NCBI RefSeq assembly: GCF_036588685.1
Contig: NC_086375.1
Coordinates: 50,104,955 to 50,168,954, forward strand
Direction of reading: 5' to 3'
Source: Mytilus trossulus
Lineage: Eukaryota; Mollusca; Bivalvia; Mytilida; Mytilidae
Length of the DNA: 64,000 bases
Of the stretch, positions 12,130 through 24,499 are shown one piece after another (the first letter of the stretch is position 1; each line of letters opens with the position of its first letter). The position numbers were made by a program, and so were the translations under genes. Below the pieces are notes generated by a model that had not been told where the DNA came from, ran no database searches, and saw only the letters and a list, made by a program, of their open reading frames with translations.

Positions 12130-13040
12130 AGACGTCAAATAATCTGAGAATATCAAACACAATGCATAGTTATATATTTTTGTACTATTGATGACCTACA
12201 CCAACACCAATAAAATGCTACGCTGAGCGCAGCCTGATACGCCCGCAGAGGTTGAACAGTTTTGGCACGTTTGGACACAATATCCAAGCTTGATATATAT
12301 ATACTGAATTTGGACTGTGATCAAATTTTTGACATAATATAGGTTTCTGACACAAAATAAATATAGTCGAAGGTCTTAAAAAACTATTGTGCAAGTGGGG
12401 ATTTTTCTTGATATATTTAAAACAAATTTTGACCCCCACCCCCATGTTTTTGAAACCTAATTCCTGAACGTTTAGAGCAATTACAAGTACCCCCAACCTC
12501 AATTTGTGATATGAAACCTTGTGGTACAATTTCAGAGAGATTCATTACATCTCAATGTCATATAAGAAATTAATGAAAATCAAAACGGAATTTACATCAA
12601 AAAATTGAAAAAAATCATCAAAGTTGTATGAAAATTGGAAAAAGCATCTTAGAGTTAGGCGTACGAAAACTGGAAAAGCCCCCTTTTTAATGAATAAAAC
12701 CCCATATCTCAGAATTGTACAATCGAAAATCTATAAAATTGAGCCTACATCAATCGATAAGAACAATGCACTAAAGTTTCTTGAAAACTGCCGAAAGCAC
12801 TTATTAATTTATTGTCCGAAAACATGAAAAAGACCATTTTTAATAGTAAAACCGTATACTCGGACACGTAAAATCTAAACTTCATAAAAGACGATAGGAA
12901 GCTCACGCCAATAGATACAAATATTTCACCAAATTATTTTGCCAATTCGTTGAAGCGTCCGACATGTTGACGGACGGACGGACGGACGGACAACGGTATA
13001 CCATAATACATGTATGTCCCGTAAACGGGCGTATAAAAAT
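12130..13040. repeat. Dispersed-repeat-like block ending in (GGAC)n
   Basis: The region contains loosely repeated phrases such as AAAATTGGAAAAAGC and AAAACTGGAAAAGCCCC. It ends with TTGAAGCGTCCGACATGTTGACGGACGGACGGACGG at about 12950-12990, a microsatellite that commonly terminates such repeats. Overlapping short open frames on both strands show no recognisable domains. No boundaries could be fixed. Confidence 0.4.
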
Positions 13041-15141
13041 TTCTTAACACGTACTTTACATTTGGCTTTAAAAGTCTCCATCAAGAGAAATATTCAACAC
13101 ACACACATGTATTTATGTAGAGTTACATGTCTCACAGATTTCTGTTTAACTGTAACCAACACTTTAATGGTCCGTCTGGTGAAGGAATATTCCACTCATA
13201 TAGACAAAAGTCTTGTGCTGATGATCATGAAATATTCGCCACTGAAAATTTTGCAAAATTCATGAAAACATTAAAAAAAACTAGTAATGCTAGTTCAAAT
13301 CACTTGCCTGTCGACAGTGGTACAGTCAGATTGTCGGATTTCGACCATGATTGAAAAGGACAACTAGTTTTTTAATACAAACTTTAGGTAGCTAATTAAC
13401 CTCTCATTCTTTGGTTCTTTTAAAAAAAGAAGGCCAATATGATATAGCAGAGAGCGCTTAAATTGGCACACCGATTCAAATGTTATTTTCAAATTAACTA
13501 TCATTAATCAGTATTGGCAAACAAAAAGTACAAATACCATCATAAAAGATAAATGTGACTGATAAAAGAATATACATTCAAAGAAAGAGAGTTGCACCAA
13601 CAGAAAATAGAAACTGCAATATTTCTTACTCTTAATTTCATCGGATCTCAAAATGTGTATGTACTCTTTCCAAAATTTTTACTCTATCTAACAGTATAAC
13701 TCTTAAGTTTCTAAGTGTAACTCTAGCTTTGACTAGAAATCTTACTCGAATAAATGTTCGAAATCAAAATAAAACTCGAACTCAAAATTTACCTGGAAGT
13801 TGAACTTAATTTGGTTCGATTAAATATATATATATATATTGAGCGTGGGGTAATTACAGACATGTTAACCAATTTCAAATTTCTTCCAAAAAAGGCGTCA
13901 TTAAGGACTTTTTTTTAATAGTGGCCAGTTTGTGGATTTTTAAACACGTCATATAAGGTTTTATCTTCCCGGTGCGAAGATATACAAGTTAGTGAATTCA
14001 TTCTGTTTGTAGTCTACTGGAACGTGTTACTTTTCACTCCGGATACCATTAGAAGATTCTTTATCTGCAAGCTGTAAATTATTTCTTTAATACGGCATGA
14101 GGCAGACAAACGTTTACCCTTTGCAATGCATGCAATTAAAAAATTCTGATGATTTCAACTTTGACAATTACTTTATAATAAACTGTTACTGTATTTAATG
14201 TTTAACGTTTCGATAGATTGATAAAAATATCAATAAATAATTGAAATACCCTGAAAAAATGTTATTATATTTTGTAATGACAAGGTTAAGTTCAACCCAA
14301 TAGTTCCAAGCATTGCAAGAAATGCTCCTATGCTAGCAACGTCGTTCTATAACGTTATAAATAGTTCCCGCCAAAAATCGATAATAAGATTGTTTCCGTT
14401 ATAGCGGCTTCATAACATCGGTGACCCCCCATTTTTATTTATGGTTTTAAAATCTTCCTTGAAGCTGCAACTTATGCAGAAGTTTGAAGAAAAAAAACAT
14501 TAGTAGATTTTTTTTATTTCAAGAAAAATCTATAATAAATCGAAATTAAAAACGGCGGGTAATGTTCAACGGCCTTGAAAAATAAGGAAACTGCGAAAAA
14601 TAAATGTGTATAAGGTAAAAGTTACAATTGACTGTTATAGTTTTACCAGTAAAACATCATTTTTCAATAATTTTCCCTTCAATTAGCAATTTAGAGCGCT
14701 ATTTCTATATTTCGGTATTACGCGATTCTTTACTTTTCGATGACGTCATATCTCGAAAATAACATCGGTGACCCCAATTTTTTTTTCGCCTAAAATATTC
14801 TAAAAAGTATTATCTGTCTGCATGCAAAATTTCAATGAATTATTATTAGTAGTTTAAATGGTGTGATTTCCCTTTAACTAAACTCGCTACTTGTGACCTT
14901 GCTATTCTTTTATGATATGTTTGTTTACAACAATCGCAGTTTGTCGTACACTGGGCATATTTAATACCAATTTATATATTTTTTTTCTTTTCTTAACGTT
15001 ATTAAAGTTTCGATTTTCTTATTAGTTGTCACAGGAAAAGGAGAGTGAACTTTTTTGATTACTGAAAGCCACGAGGTACTATTAGACGAAAGATGATCTG
15101 AGATAGGTTTGTTAAGATTTGACGTTGAACAGCGGAAATTA
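13041..15141. other. No gene recognised
   Basis: There is one short plus-strand frame at 13127-13354 (75 codons) with no recognisable motif or splice context, not called as a gene. A (TA)n tract lies at about 13823-13840. ATAACATCGGTGACCCC recurs at about 14414 and 14760 (two copies of a short motif). Otherwise plain AT-rich sequence. Confidence 0.4.
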
Positions 15142-15308
15142 GGAGATAACTGTATTGTATTTTAAGCTTGGACTTCGTAAAACGTAGATTTTACTGTCGC
15201 AAATTGAGTTTACCTAGCGACGCGGAGCGGAGATAGGTAAACGGATATTTGCGACAGTAAAATCAAGTTTTACGAAGGCCAAGCTTAAAATACAATACAG
15301 TTATCTCC
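15142..15308. mobile_element. 167-bp palindromic MITE
   Basis: Starts GGAGATAACTGTATTG and ends with its reverse complement. The arms of about 75 bp are nearly perfect, through TTTTACTGTCGCAAAT / ATTTGCGACAGTAAAA, and the centre is itself a hairpin (GTTTACCTA ... TAGGTAAAC). Non-coding. The 15263-15457 minus-strand open frame overlaps it and is not a gene. Confidence 0.8.
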
Positions 15309-18137
15309 ATTCTAATGCCACATATGAAAATAAATGTCATTTGATAAATACTTTGGCTTAAAAATGGCATAAATGAAAAAGTCCGCGAAACTGTTGCATT
15401 GTCTTTAGCATCTAAACAATGTGACGTCATGTGCTTACTCTGGATGTTAAACATCAATACTAAACATATTTTTACTTTTCGTACGCTTCAGAATGGTTTC
15501 AATATAGACTAAAAGAAGATTTTGAGGCTCAAAATGCGAATATCTTGTTTATTTTTTGAGAAATTACATATCCCAGAATTCAAAATGGTGGCTTTCTTAG
15601 TTACGGACTGGTAGAACGTGGAATTTAACCCCTCAAAATATTTATCAACGTCCAATGAAAATTATCGTTATAAACTAATTGCATTAGAATTGAGGATTCC
15701 TACGTGAATTGTTGTTGTTGAATAATATGGCTGCAGATGCGTTGAGACGTTACGCACGTTATTGCGTCAATGACGTGTAATCAACAAGCCCGCACTAATA
15801 AACAGCTTTTCTATAAAATCATAACAGTGAAGTTATATAAAACTTATATCATTAGACTAGAGAGGTAAATACAATTCCGAAAAAAGTACAAAGTGTTTCA
15901 TCATATTTTACTTTAGTCTAAAATAAGGACAACATATTGACAAAACGTCAAAAATATGCGTGTCAGACGTAACAGACTATATACGCATAATCACTTTAGC
16001 AGGGGTGTTTGTGTTCTTCAAAATAGTGTTATATCCACGAAAATTCGAATGAATGATATGCTTCATATATAAAATATAACAGTATTACTGGATATGTGTT
16101 TGTGATAGGACTAACGCTATTCTTTGGCAAAAACAAATAGTGTTCATATTGGTCAGATTGTGGAAGATGGTAAGTTATCAAAATTTATAGGTTTTAAAAT
16201 ATAAGATTATATGATATTTCGTTTGTGTAAATTCGGCTCACATATGTGCATACATACACTATATCAAAATCGAATTTTTGGAGCACTCACACTACATATA
16301 AAAATGCAACGGCTTCTGGCAAATGTCTTGCAAGATGTCCAATGTCGGATTTCGCCGTTTTTTACAAATAAATTGTCATTTGCGACGTTATTCATTAAAA
16401 ATTTAGATTAATTGCATGCTAAATAGTCCTTTTCCGTAATTGTGCTTAAACTTTACAAAACAGCTACATACTTTTTGATAACTTGCGTAGTCAAAACGAA
16501 TTCGTTTTCACAGAAATGAAATGTCTTGCAAGTTTGTCCACTGGACGATTTTAGTATGTCTATTCGGGGAACGCTTGTTATGGTTGATCATCTGTATATA
16601 GTTCCTCAGATAGAATTTTCTTGATAGTCAGATACTATCAACAAGACCACAAAGTATCATAAAAAAAATATCCGATGACTGGGTTTGTTCGTTTAGATGA
16701 GGTTCTTTTAAAAGTTGTGAAAAAGTTTTGTATCACAAGAGGATAACAAATTATCTTTATCAAATTTTCAAATTTGGGAAGCGTAAACTGACTGCGATTT
16801 TTTTTATTTCTCTGCAATAAGATTCATGTGTATAGAATTGAAAGTGAAAATAAAATTGGGCCTAAAGTGTGGCTATATACCTCTCCACCTCATACAAAGC
16901 TTGTAAACATATGAGATGAATTAAAATTAACCTTTTTTCTGACAATCGTTTCATTTCATAATCCAATTGTACCGCTATTAGAGAAAGTATAGTGAATTTT
17001 ATAAGCAAGACCCGTTCAACTTGTTATTCTCGACAAACTTTTTATATAAAAGCAAAATATATATCCTCCTCCTTTTTCGGATCTAAATGGGAAAACATTG
17101 CACTTTAATACGTTTTATGTCAATTGATCTCTGGTAGAAAGTTGTCTCATTGGCACTTATCATACCGTAGATATCTTCTCATTTCATAAAGATATGCATT
17201 AACCAAATACGATATATTTTGTTGTTTGTTGCTAACGTAACCTTCATTGGGAAATATTCAATGCATATTCAGTACAACATAACATTGTAAGAAGTATCCA
17301 TATTGATGTGCAAAACCAAAAATACAAGCGAAATACAATACTTATCCCAAATAATCGGTATATCATCGCCGTAAAACGTAAAAATTTGACGTTACCATTT
17401 GAGACGCAATATCGTGCATTCTTTTTGTCAGATTTGTAAATTCTTATTTTGCGCTGGTTTTTTTGTTGTTGTGAATTTTATAATGCTAATGCACTTGCTA
17501 CATAACGTGCTCTATTTACTGTTGATATAATTCATGTTTTCGAAACAGCTGCTCTATTTTGCGCTTGCTTCATAGACAACTGCATTATCGTAGCAGCCAA
17601 GTATTGTAGATGTGGTTAGGGACTTTCTATTTCGAATTTTCCTGGGAATTCAGTATTTTTTGTGATTTTACTTTACCCTACGCACATTTTGTGTAGCAGC
17701 TACGACATAGATCGCATGTCAACCCTGTTTGAGATCGTCAGATATCTTTATATATAAGCATGCCAGAAACTTTATAAATAATTGCATGTTTTGTACCTAC
17801 CGGAAGCTTTGTTTTATTCCTTTTCATAATCACAAACAGCTGACCAGAGTGTTTTTCATTAATAATTTACCCTGGTTAAACGAGTTAGTTGAGTTGTGAA
17901 AATAAAGTTATCTTAGTTGTTATAACGAGTTAAATAAGTTTAGTCGTTATAACAAGTTAGCTAAGTCGTTAAAACGACTGAAGATCACTAAAAAATACAA
18001 CTCTACCCTGACAGAAACTGCCTTCCGTACGTATGCATACATCTCCTACTTAAGTTTATTACTTAAGATAAAACTACAATTATCCGTACATAATTTATCT
18101 CCATATGTATCAATTTCATGTACATGTATGCACTTAT
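15309..18137. other. No gene recognised
   Basis: AT-rich sequence with scattered short frames and no domain. A SINE-like tail fragment (GTTGTCTCATTGGCACTTAT) is at about 17140-17160. The last few hundred bases would include the promoter of the collagen/C1q gene; GTTATAACGAGTTA-like repeats occur at 17895-17985. Confidence 0.4.
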
Positions 18138-18202
18138 TAGAGTAGGAACTGAAACTTGTTTCACACTTTCGTATTTGAAAGAAGTTTCTTATTCCTGGAA
18201 AA

Positions 18203-21200
18203 ATGATAATGGGTGAACACATAGACCCAGGAAACGATTTTTCAACAGATGCATCTTTCTTCAACAAAACATATGATGCATCTTTCTTCAACAAAACAAC
18301 TGATGCAAAATTGAAAATGACAAGAAAAATGGAAAATGTGCAACTTGTGTTCATGTGATAGGAATTTCTATACTGGCGATTCTAGTAGTTATAGGTGTTT
18401 CTTCTATGACCGCAGTGTTAACTGTTCATCTAATGGAAACCAACAAACTGGGTAATTTGATAATGTTCATTTAAATTCACGATTTTAAATATATTCTCAA
18501 ATAAGAAAACTTTAGGATTCTAACTTTTGTTTGTACATACTTTTCAGAGCTCAACACTTCGGAGGAAAACACAGAGAAATCTTTGAAAAACTTAAACAAC
18601 TTAAACAATACAAATGAAACAATGGGCACACATGACTTAGTAAGCGGTAACGTTAAGGAAGTCATTAAGGAAGAAAAGGGGAATGTTGGTGAGAATGGAC
18701 TGCCAGGTATTAGGGGACAGATAGGGAAAAAAGGTGGGTGTGTAAAATAGGTAAACTTTCATTATTTTGATTATGAATGTAAATACAGGTAAAATATCGA
18801 ATGACTGATCATCATCTGGTAAAGAGACTTCCTACTCAAATTGCACAATCAAAAGCTCAAACACATCAAAGGCATGGATAACAACCATGACATTGGTACA
18901 GACATTCTCTGATGTAGATAATGGGACATTATACCTGCTTTTATAGCTTGCTAATCCTTTATCTTGTATGACAATCTCATAAAATTAATTTTAAAAAAAT
19001 GTGAGAACAAAACAAAAACATATTAAACAGGTTAACATGTCAAAACAGGGCCACAGCAGTCAACAATGTGTTATAACTATTTTGTTTTAGATGTTCTTAT
19101 AGGAAGACACTTGTTTCCTAATTATTTTTATTCTATTTTATTTAAAGCTTTTACATTAAAAATACCCAATTTATGAATAATTGCGTTCAGATTTTAAAAA
19201 TTCTGGATTGTAAAATAGTCTACAGCTTTATGGCAGCTGTTTAGAAGAGGTACATAGAATATGGAAAAAGGAGTGCTTTGATATTTCCATTGCTCTAGTT
19301 TCCTGAAAAAAAAATTATTCTTACTTTTGACATGAATTATATATATCATTTCCCAAAATGAGCGGTATCGGACCTACATGTGTATGCGCCTCTAGTTTAC
19401 ATACAACTATATTTAACTTTCAGCTTTGACTAAAATGATTGGTGTGTGTACGTGCAAAATTGACTAAAATGATTGGTGTGTGTACGTGCAAAATGACGAA
19501 TAAAATGAGAGAAAAAAACATTGACTCCAGGATATATCGGTTCTAACGTTAATTGTAAATTCGGATATATTTAGAAAAGGAAGATAATCTGATATTTACA
19601 AGTAGTAATTTAAGAATTTCTAATATGTACACGTATATAGAACAAAACATTTCACTTTAAGTAGCAACAACAAAGTATAATGAACGTGAGAATTTTTAGT
19701 GATATGTCAAAAATAGTTTATCATGTTAAGATGTACAAAGTTCGTATAGCTACTTCATAGAAACTTCAATCTATTGTGTCACAAAAGTGTTTAAATATGA
19801 AAGTTAAAACTCTAACGAAGATTTTAGAATTTATAACAATTTGGTGTTGTTTTTTATGCGTATTGAAATACAGTTCATTTCGATTTCAACATGTTGCAAC
19901 TCCATCACAGGCACTTGTCTCAAATTTTTTCCCCCTATATACCTTAATATAACACTATTAAGGTATATAGGGAAAAAAAATTGAGACAAGTGCCTGTGAA
20001 CTCCATCCAGAAATTGGCTAGAAGGTATAGGGGAGGGTTGAGATTTCATTAACATGTTGTACCTCCAGATACTGATATTTTTTTCCCAATTCGACTTACA
20101 TATCACAACTTTTTGCTGTGTTCGCTATATTTAGAATTATTACAACATAGTTAAAACTTACTTTTATCATGTTCTGTCCATTTCTAGAACAAAACTGGAA
20201 ACCGTAACAATAAATACAACGAAGATTAAATGCTTTAGGATCAACATCACTAAAATTTTCTTAACTGTAACAAAATTAACGCTTACATGAACTTATCATT
20301 TCGAAAATGTTGCTTGACCCTATTGATAGTTGAAAGTGTTTTAAAACAACCTGCTCAGTCTATTGTTGTCAATCACATGGTTTAACCGACTAACTAACAT
20401 GTTTAACCCCGCCACATTATTTGTGTATGTGCATGTCCCAAGTCAGGAGCCTGTTATTCAGTGTTTGTCGTTTGACTTTCGTTTTTGACTACTAAACCGA
20501 TTTCTTAGTGCAAAATAACAATCAGTATCGCTTGTTATAAATTCATTTCTTCAATGAGTACTAAAACACATATGCATTATTTTTTTGATTTGAGGTTTCT
20601 TATGACTTGATGATAAATTAAGTCAGAGATGATAACGGTCATTGATGTTCCATTAATTTTTACTAATTAAAAGCCCGTTCTAGTGGATCTCTACAGGTTT
20701 TCACACATGCATACGAAATTGACAAATATAAAATACTATTATTTACCATAGTTGTAAACGTTACAGGTGAACATGGCGAGAAAGGAACGAAAGGCAACAA
20801 AGGGCCAACTGGTGACATTGGCCACAAAGGTCAAATAGGAGAAAAGGGTCGAGTCGGCAACAAAGGTCAAAAAGGAGAACAGGGTCCAGTCGGGAACAAA
20901 GGACTAACTGGTGACATTGGTGAAATTGGCAACACAGGTCAAATGGGAGAAAAAGGTCCAGCCGGCATCAAAGGAAAAATGGGAGAAAAAGGCGAAAAGG
21001 GACTTACTGGTGCAAAAGGACAATTAGGTGTCAACGGACCAAATGGCAAGAAAGGTTCAATCGGCAATAAAGGTCAAGGAGGAGACAAAGGTCTTTTCGG
21101 TGACAAAGGTGAACATGGGGACAGAGGTCAGACAGGTAACAAAGGTCCAGTTGGCGAGAAAGGTACTATCGGGGACAAAGGTCAAAGAGGCGATAATGGA

Positions 21201-22813
21201 ATCGCAGGAAGAAAAGGTGGTATTGGAAATTTCGGGGACAAGGGGTCAGTTGGTGATAAGGGTGTCATCGGTGACAAAGGTCAATCAGGTGACAAAGGTC
21301 CCACTGGAGAGCCAGGCAGCAAAGGTCAATCCGGGGACAACGGTGTCAATGGCGAAAACGGTTTAAAAGGGTCACCTGGTGAAGCAGGTATGTATATGTA
21401 TTTATTTTAACAACAAAACATATCAACATATCAGCAAAAAACATCATTCGCACAAAAGTATGAATGAGAAGACGAGAAAAGAAAGAAACAACGAACAGTT
21501 ACTGTAATTGGTATCAGTATCATATTTGGAGCTATCTGATTAAATCAAAAAGATATGTGTCAAGCTTATCAAAAACGGATATGACAATAGTCCGTTTTTC
21601 TTTCTGTATTAAAGAACTTTCGCGAACTTCTTATTATTTGTAATGATACACACCTTTCAAATAATGTGCAGTAATTTCAATGGCTAAATGTGTGTTACCC
21701 GAACTTGAAATCGAATCTTAGACACAGGATATGTGTTGTACCGTAATCATATTGTCTAAGCGTAGTTTGGTCTCATTGGAAATTAGCCATCAGTTATTTT
21801 TTCTCATCCAACCCACATCTCCGTTTTGTTTATCAAAATTCGCGCTTGTGTATACATATTTGATGAATTTGACGTTGTCGAACGTACATAAAATATTTCT
21901 ACTCATCTGCAATATGAAGATGCACTGTCTTTAGTGTGATTTTTTTCTTAATCTTATTGAAATTGAAGCTCCGTTGGTTCATTCATATACAGTTATTTCT
22001 AGGATGTATGGATGTTAAGTGGTTCTCTCTGCCAATAAATTCCATCATAGAGCCAGCGATAGTGAAATTAAAATAAAACACCAACAATCAATCAATTATA
22101 CAGTGGATACAAATTGGTTTTGTCAACGCCTGAAATAGTTGGACTGTTCTTTACTAATATTTAGCATAACATAAAAAAGGAGACATGTATTTCAGTTGTT
22201 TACATGTGAATATTTATAAATACCTGAAAATCCCTGCAAAAATAAACAATACATGTAACAACATATCGCATGCCTCGTGAGTTGAATGACATCTTTGAAT
22301 ACAATTTGAATAATAATAAATTGTTTAAAACAAACATTTTATGCATCTCTAAATGAAAAAAAATGTTCAACTATCAATGCTTTTTTTTTTACAGGAAAGG
22401 TTCCCGTGGTTGTCTTTCGTGCTCGAAATGTGGGGCCAGACTCAGATCTTTCGAACGCTATAATTAAATTTCCTAATGTAGCTATTAATTATGGAAGTGG
22501 ATATGACACATCAACTGGGAAATTTACAGCTCCCCAGGCAGGAATATATTTGTTTATATTACAAATATGTCTAGAAGATACACATAATGTGCTAATGACG
22601 TTGAGAGCTAATAACAACAAAATTGGGGTTCTTAATGAGAAAAACAGTCATGATGACGGTCCATGTACCTCCACTAGTGCTATTACTTTGTTGTCAAAGG
22701 GAGACGCAGTCTGGGTTTATTGTGAAACAGCAAGTGCTGGTGATTCAGTATGGAATGCAGGTGAAAATGGAAACAGCTTTTCTGGTGTTTTGTTACATAC
22801 AGGAACTTTGTAA
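18203..22813 (+). CDS. Collagen-like C1q-domain protein, four exons, anchor exon frameshifted
   Basis: Exons: 18203-18451, 18548-18733, 20767-21387 and 22395-22813, joined by phase-1 GT/AG introns. Exon 1 encodes a short polar N-terminus and then a hydrophobic helix ([20 protein letters not shown]) of a type II membrane anchor, but the helix is out of frame with the upstream ATG (18203 or 18209); see the frameshift entry. Exon 2 encodes an Asn-rich stalk and six Gly-X-Y triplets. Exon 3 encodes 69 more uninterrupted Gly-X-Y triplets, rich in GDKG and GEKG and nearly free of proline. Exon 4 encodes a complete C1q domain of about 139 residues ([19 protein letters not shown] near the end), stop at 22811. 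The protein would trimerise through the collagen and C1q parts and act outside the cell, probably as a recognition molecule; this role is family knowledge, not shown here. Confidence 0.85.
18246..18303 (+). repeat. 27-bp tandem duplication in the anchor exon
   Basis: GATGCATCTTTCTTCAACAA occurs at 18249 and again 27 bp later at 18276, so the peptide reads DASFFNKTY then DASFFNKTT. The related pseudo-exon at 41 kb has only one, diverged copy. The duplication keeps the frame. Confidence 0.85.
18317..18358 (+). other. Frameshift between N-terminus and membrane helix
   Basis: The frame from the upstream ATGs runs through MTRKMENVQ and stops at TGA 18356-18358. The hydrophobic helix is read from TGT at 18337, a different frame, with an in-frame TGA at 18301 and no Met between. 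In the 41-kb copy the same two parts (MTRKHGKNASC and the helix) are in one frame, so one or two bases are missing here. It is either a real loss-of-function change or a sequence error. Confidence 0.75.
18840..18990 (+). repeat. Fragment of palindromic MITE family M
   Basis: Contains AATCAAAAGCTCAAACACAT and a derivative of ACTTGGTACAGGCATTTTC, as in the fuller copy at 62264-62583. Lies in intron 2 of the collagen/C1q gene. Confidence 0.6.
19916..19998. repeat. 83-bp hairpin in intron 2
   Basis: CACAGGCACTTGTCTCAA at 19916 pairs with TTGAGACAAGTGCCTGTG ending 19998. The inner arms TATACCTTAATA / TATTAAGGTATA continue the stem to a small loop. Probably a foldback insertion; AACTCCATC lies just outside both arms in direct orientation, a possible target duplication. 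Confidence 0.75.
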
Positions 22814-23639
22814 TTCATACAGCAAAGCAGTAGTTTTGCATATAAAGTTGTCATATTGTTTTGTGTCAAGACCAGTAGGACACGTTTTCCAAATATTTTG
22901 CATACCCAATCATTTTGAAAAGATTGTTCCTATTGAACTCATATGTTAATTTTGAAAACGGCCATTTTTATCATTTAGATCACGTTCATTGAAAATTGAC
23001 TTTTGCTCCATGGTACACATATTACGGGAATATTGTTTTTCAAGATCATATCACTTTTTTTTGATAAAACTTGTTTAAATATATCTGTAGAAAGAAATAT
23101 TTTCCCTATTGCTAACATCAGATTTTAGAGAACTAATCTAGCTTTTAATTCGTCTAACTTCAATTCAGCTTAGCCAGAATAGTGTTTTGATTAGTAATTT
23201 TGCAGATCCAACAGTTACGTTAATCAAACAGGGTTTGCAGAATGAAAAAATCTTAATCCTTTGAATGTTTTGTACTGTAGATAACAAACATTTTTTGCAA
23301 AAAGAAAGCTGTCGCAAAACTCACGTTACAAATTTTGATAGCTACATTTGCATGCATCATTCCAAAAAATAGCTTCATTTGAACTCGTATTTCTGTCAAT
23401 TGTTGAACAATCGCAATCATAAATGCATGAAATAATATCTGAATTTGAGTATATGGATACTTATAGAACCTCGTAATAATTTTGATGTCACTGCTGAATT
23501 TTTATTCCCCGAGGGTATCACCAGCCCAGTATAGTCAGCACTTCTGTGTTGACATGAATTATTATTGATGTGGTTAAAATTATAAAATATCTGGTTTTTA
23601 AAAAAAAAAAAATTCTAAAGCTTTTCTTCCTCTGACAGA

Positions 23640-23830
23640 AATAGATTACCTAAGCTGTATAGGGCAAAACTGTACGTAAGTTTTGGTCCTCAACAATGCT
23701 CTTCAACTTTGTACTTTATTTGGCCTTTTTAACTTTCTTTGATTCGGACGTCACTGATGACTCCTTTTCAGACGAAACGCACGTCTGGCGCAAATACTTA
23801 ATTTCAATCCTAGTTTCTATGATGAGTGCG
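23640..23830 (+). ncRNA. Hammerhead ribozyme repeat (retrozyme-like), copy 1
   Basis: The core CTGATGA (23754-23760) and GAAA (23774-23777) are intact. Stem I pairs CGTCA (23749-23753) with TGGCG (23786-23790), five pairs including one G-U. Stem III is ACG-CA-CGT (23777-23784). The predicted cleavage point is after C 23785. Stem II (CTCC / CAGAC) is weakened, so activity is doubtful. The upstream tract with TTTGTACTTTATTTGGCC and downstream ATCCTAGTTTCTATGATGAG match the other copies in the window. Bivalve retrozymes carrying type I hammerheads are known; membership here is inferred from structure. Confidence 0.7.
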
Positions 23831-23956
23831 TTTGAATCATATTCTCGATCCTAGTCACACAATAAAGTAAATTTATATTAGAAAAGATATCAGCCCAAAA
23901 CGTACAGTATTTAGATGACTTGTGCAAGTTGTAATAGCTTCATTGATATGTGAACA

Positions 23957-24023
23957 CGTCAGTGCTGGTGAAAATGGAGTTGGCTTTTCGGGTGTCTTAT
24001 TACATGTATATACAGGAACAGTA
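23957..24023 (+). pseudogene. C1q C-terminal relic
   Basis: Encodes VSAGENGVGFSGVLLH followed by a short insertion and TGT, matching the end of the C1q domain at 22735-22805 (SAG...[16 protein letters not shown]). Preceding sequence is not recognisably C1q. A partial duplicate of the last C1q exon, about 1.2 kb downstream of it. Confidence 0.7.
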
Positions 24024-24382
24024 CAATCCACACCACAAACAAAAGAAAACAAAGTTATCGATACCCGCAAAAGTCACAAATCAGAAAAAGTAATGAATTT
24101 CGAGAAAAAATCAAAAAGAAATGTACCTTAGACTAATCAAATGGCAAAATCAAAAGCTCAAACACATCAAACGAATAACATGTGATACGTTTTCCATAGA
24201 TTTGTCCAACAGTATTCGTTTTGATAAGGTTGTTCATGTTGACGTTATGTTTCCATTTTAAAAATAGTTATTGTCATCATGTGGATTAAAGCTACATGGT
24301 ACATTTTTTGTATGTGAATATTTCTTTGTCAATATCATATCATTTATAAATCTTATTTAAATAAACTCGTAACGCTAAAATT

Positions 24383-24487
24383 CCGTTTCATAAAACAATC
24401 GTACTTTGCGATGGTCGCACATTGCGTGTGAATCGCGAACGCTATTTACGTGTGGTTAACCCTGTCGCAATGCGATCGTTTAATAAA
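24383..24487. mobile_element. Small MITE
   Basis: TTTCATAAAACAATCGTACTTTGCGA on the left is mirrored by TCGCAATGCGATCGTTTAAT on the right, as imperfect inverted repeats around a short centre. A related inverted structure lies at 32812-32965. Confidence 0.5.
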
Positions 24488-24499
24488 AGATGGCCGTCG

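Noticed and set aside
13014-13354. Two overlapping plus-strand frames
   Set aside because: No recognisable motif and no flanking splice sites; adjacent to a dispersed repeat.
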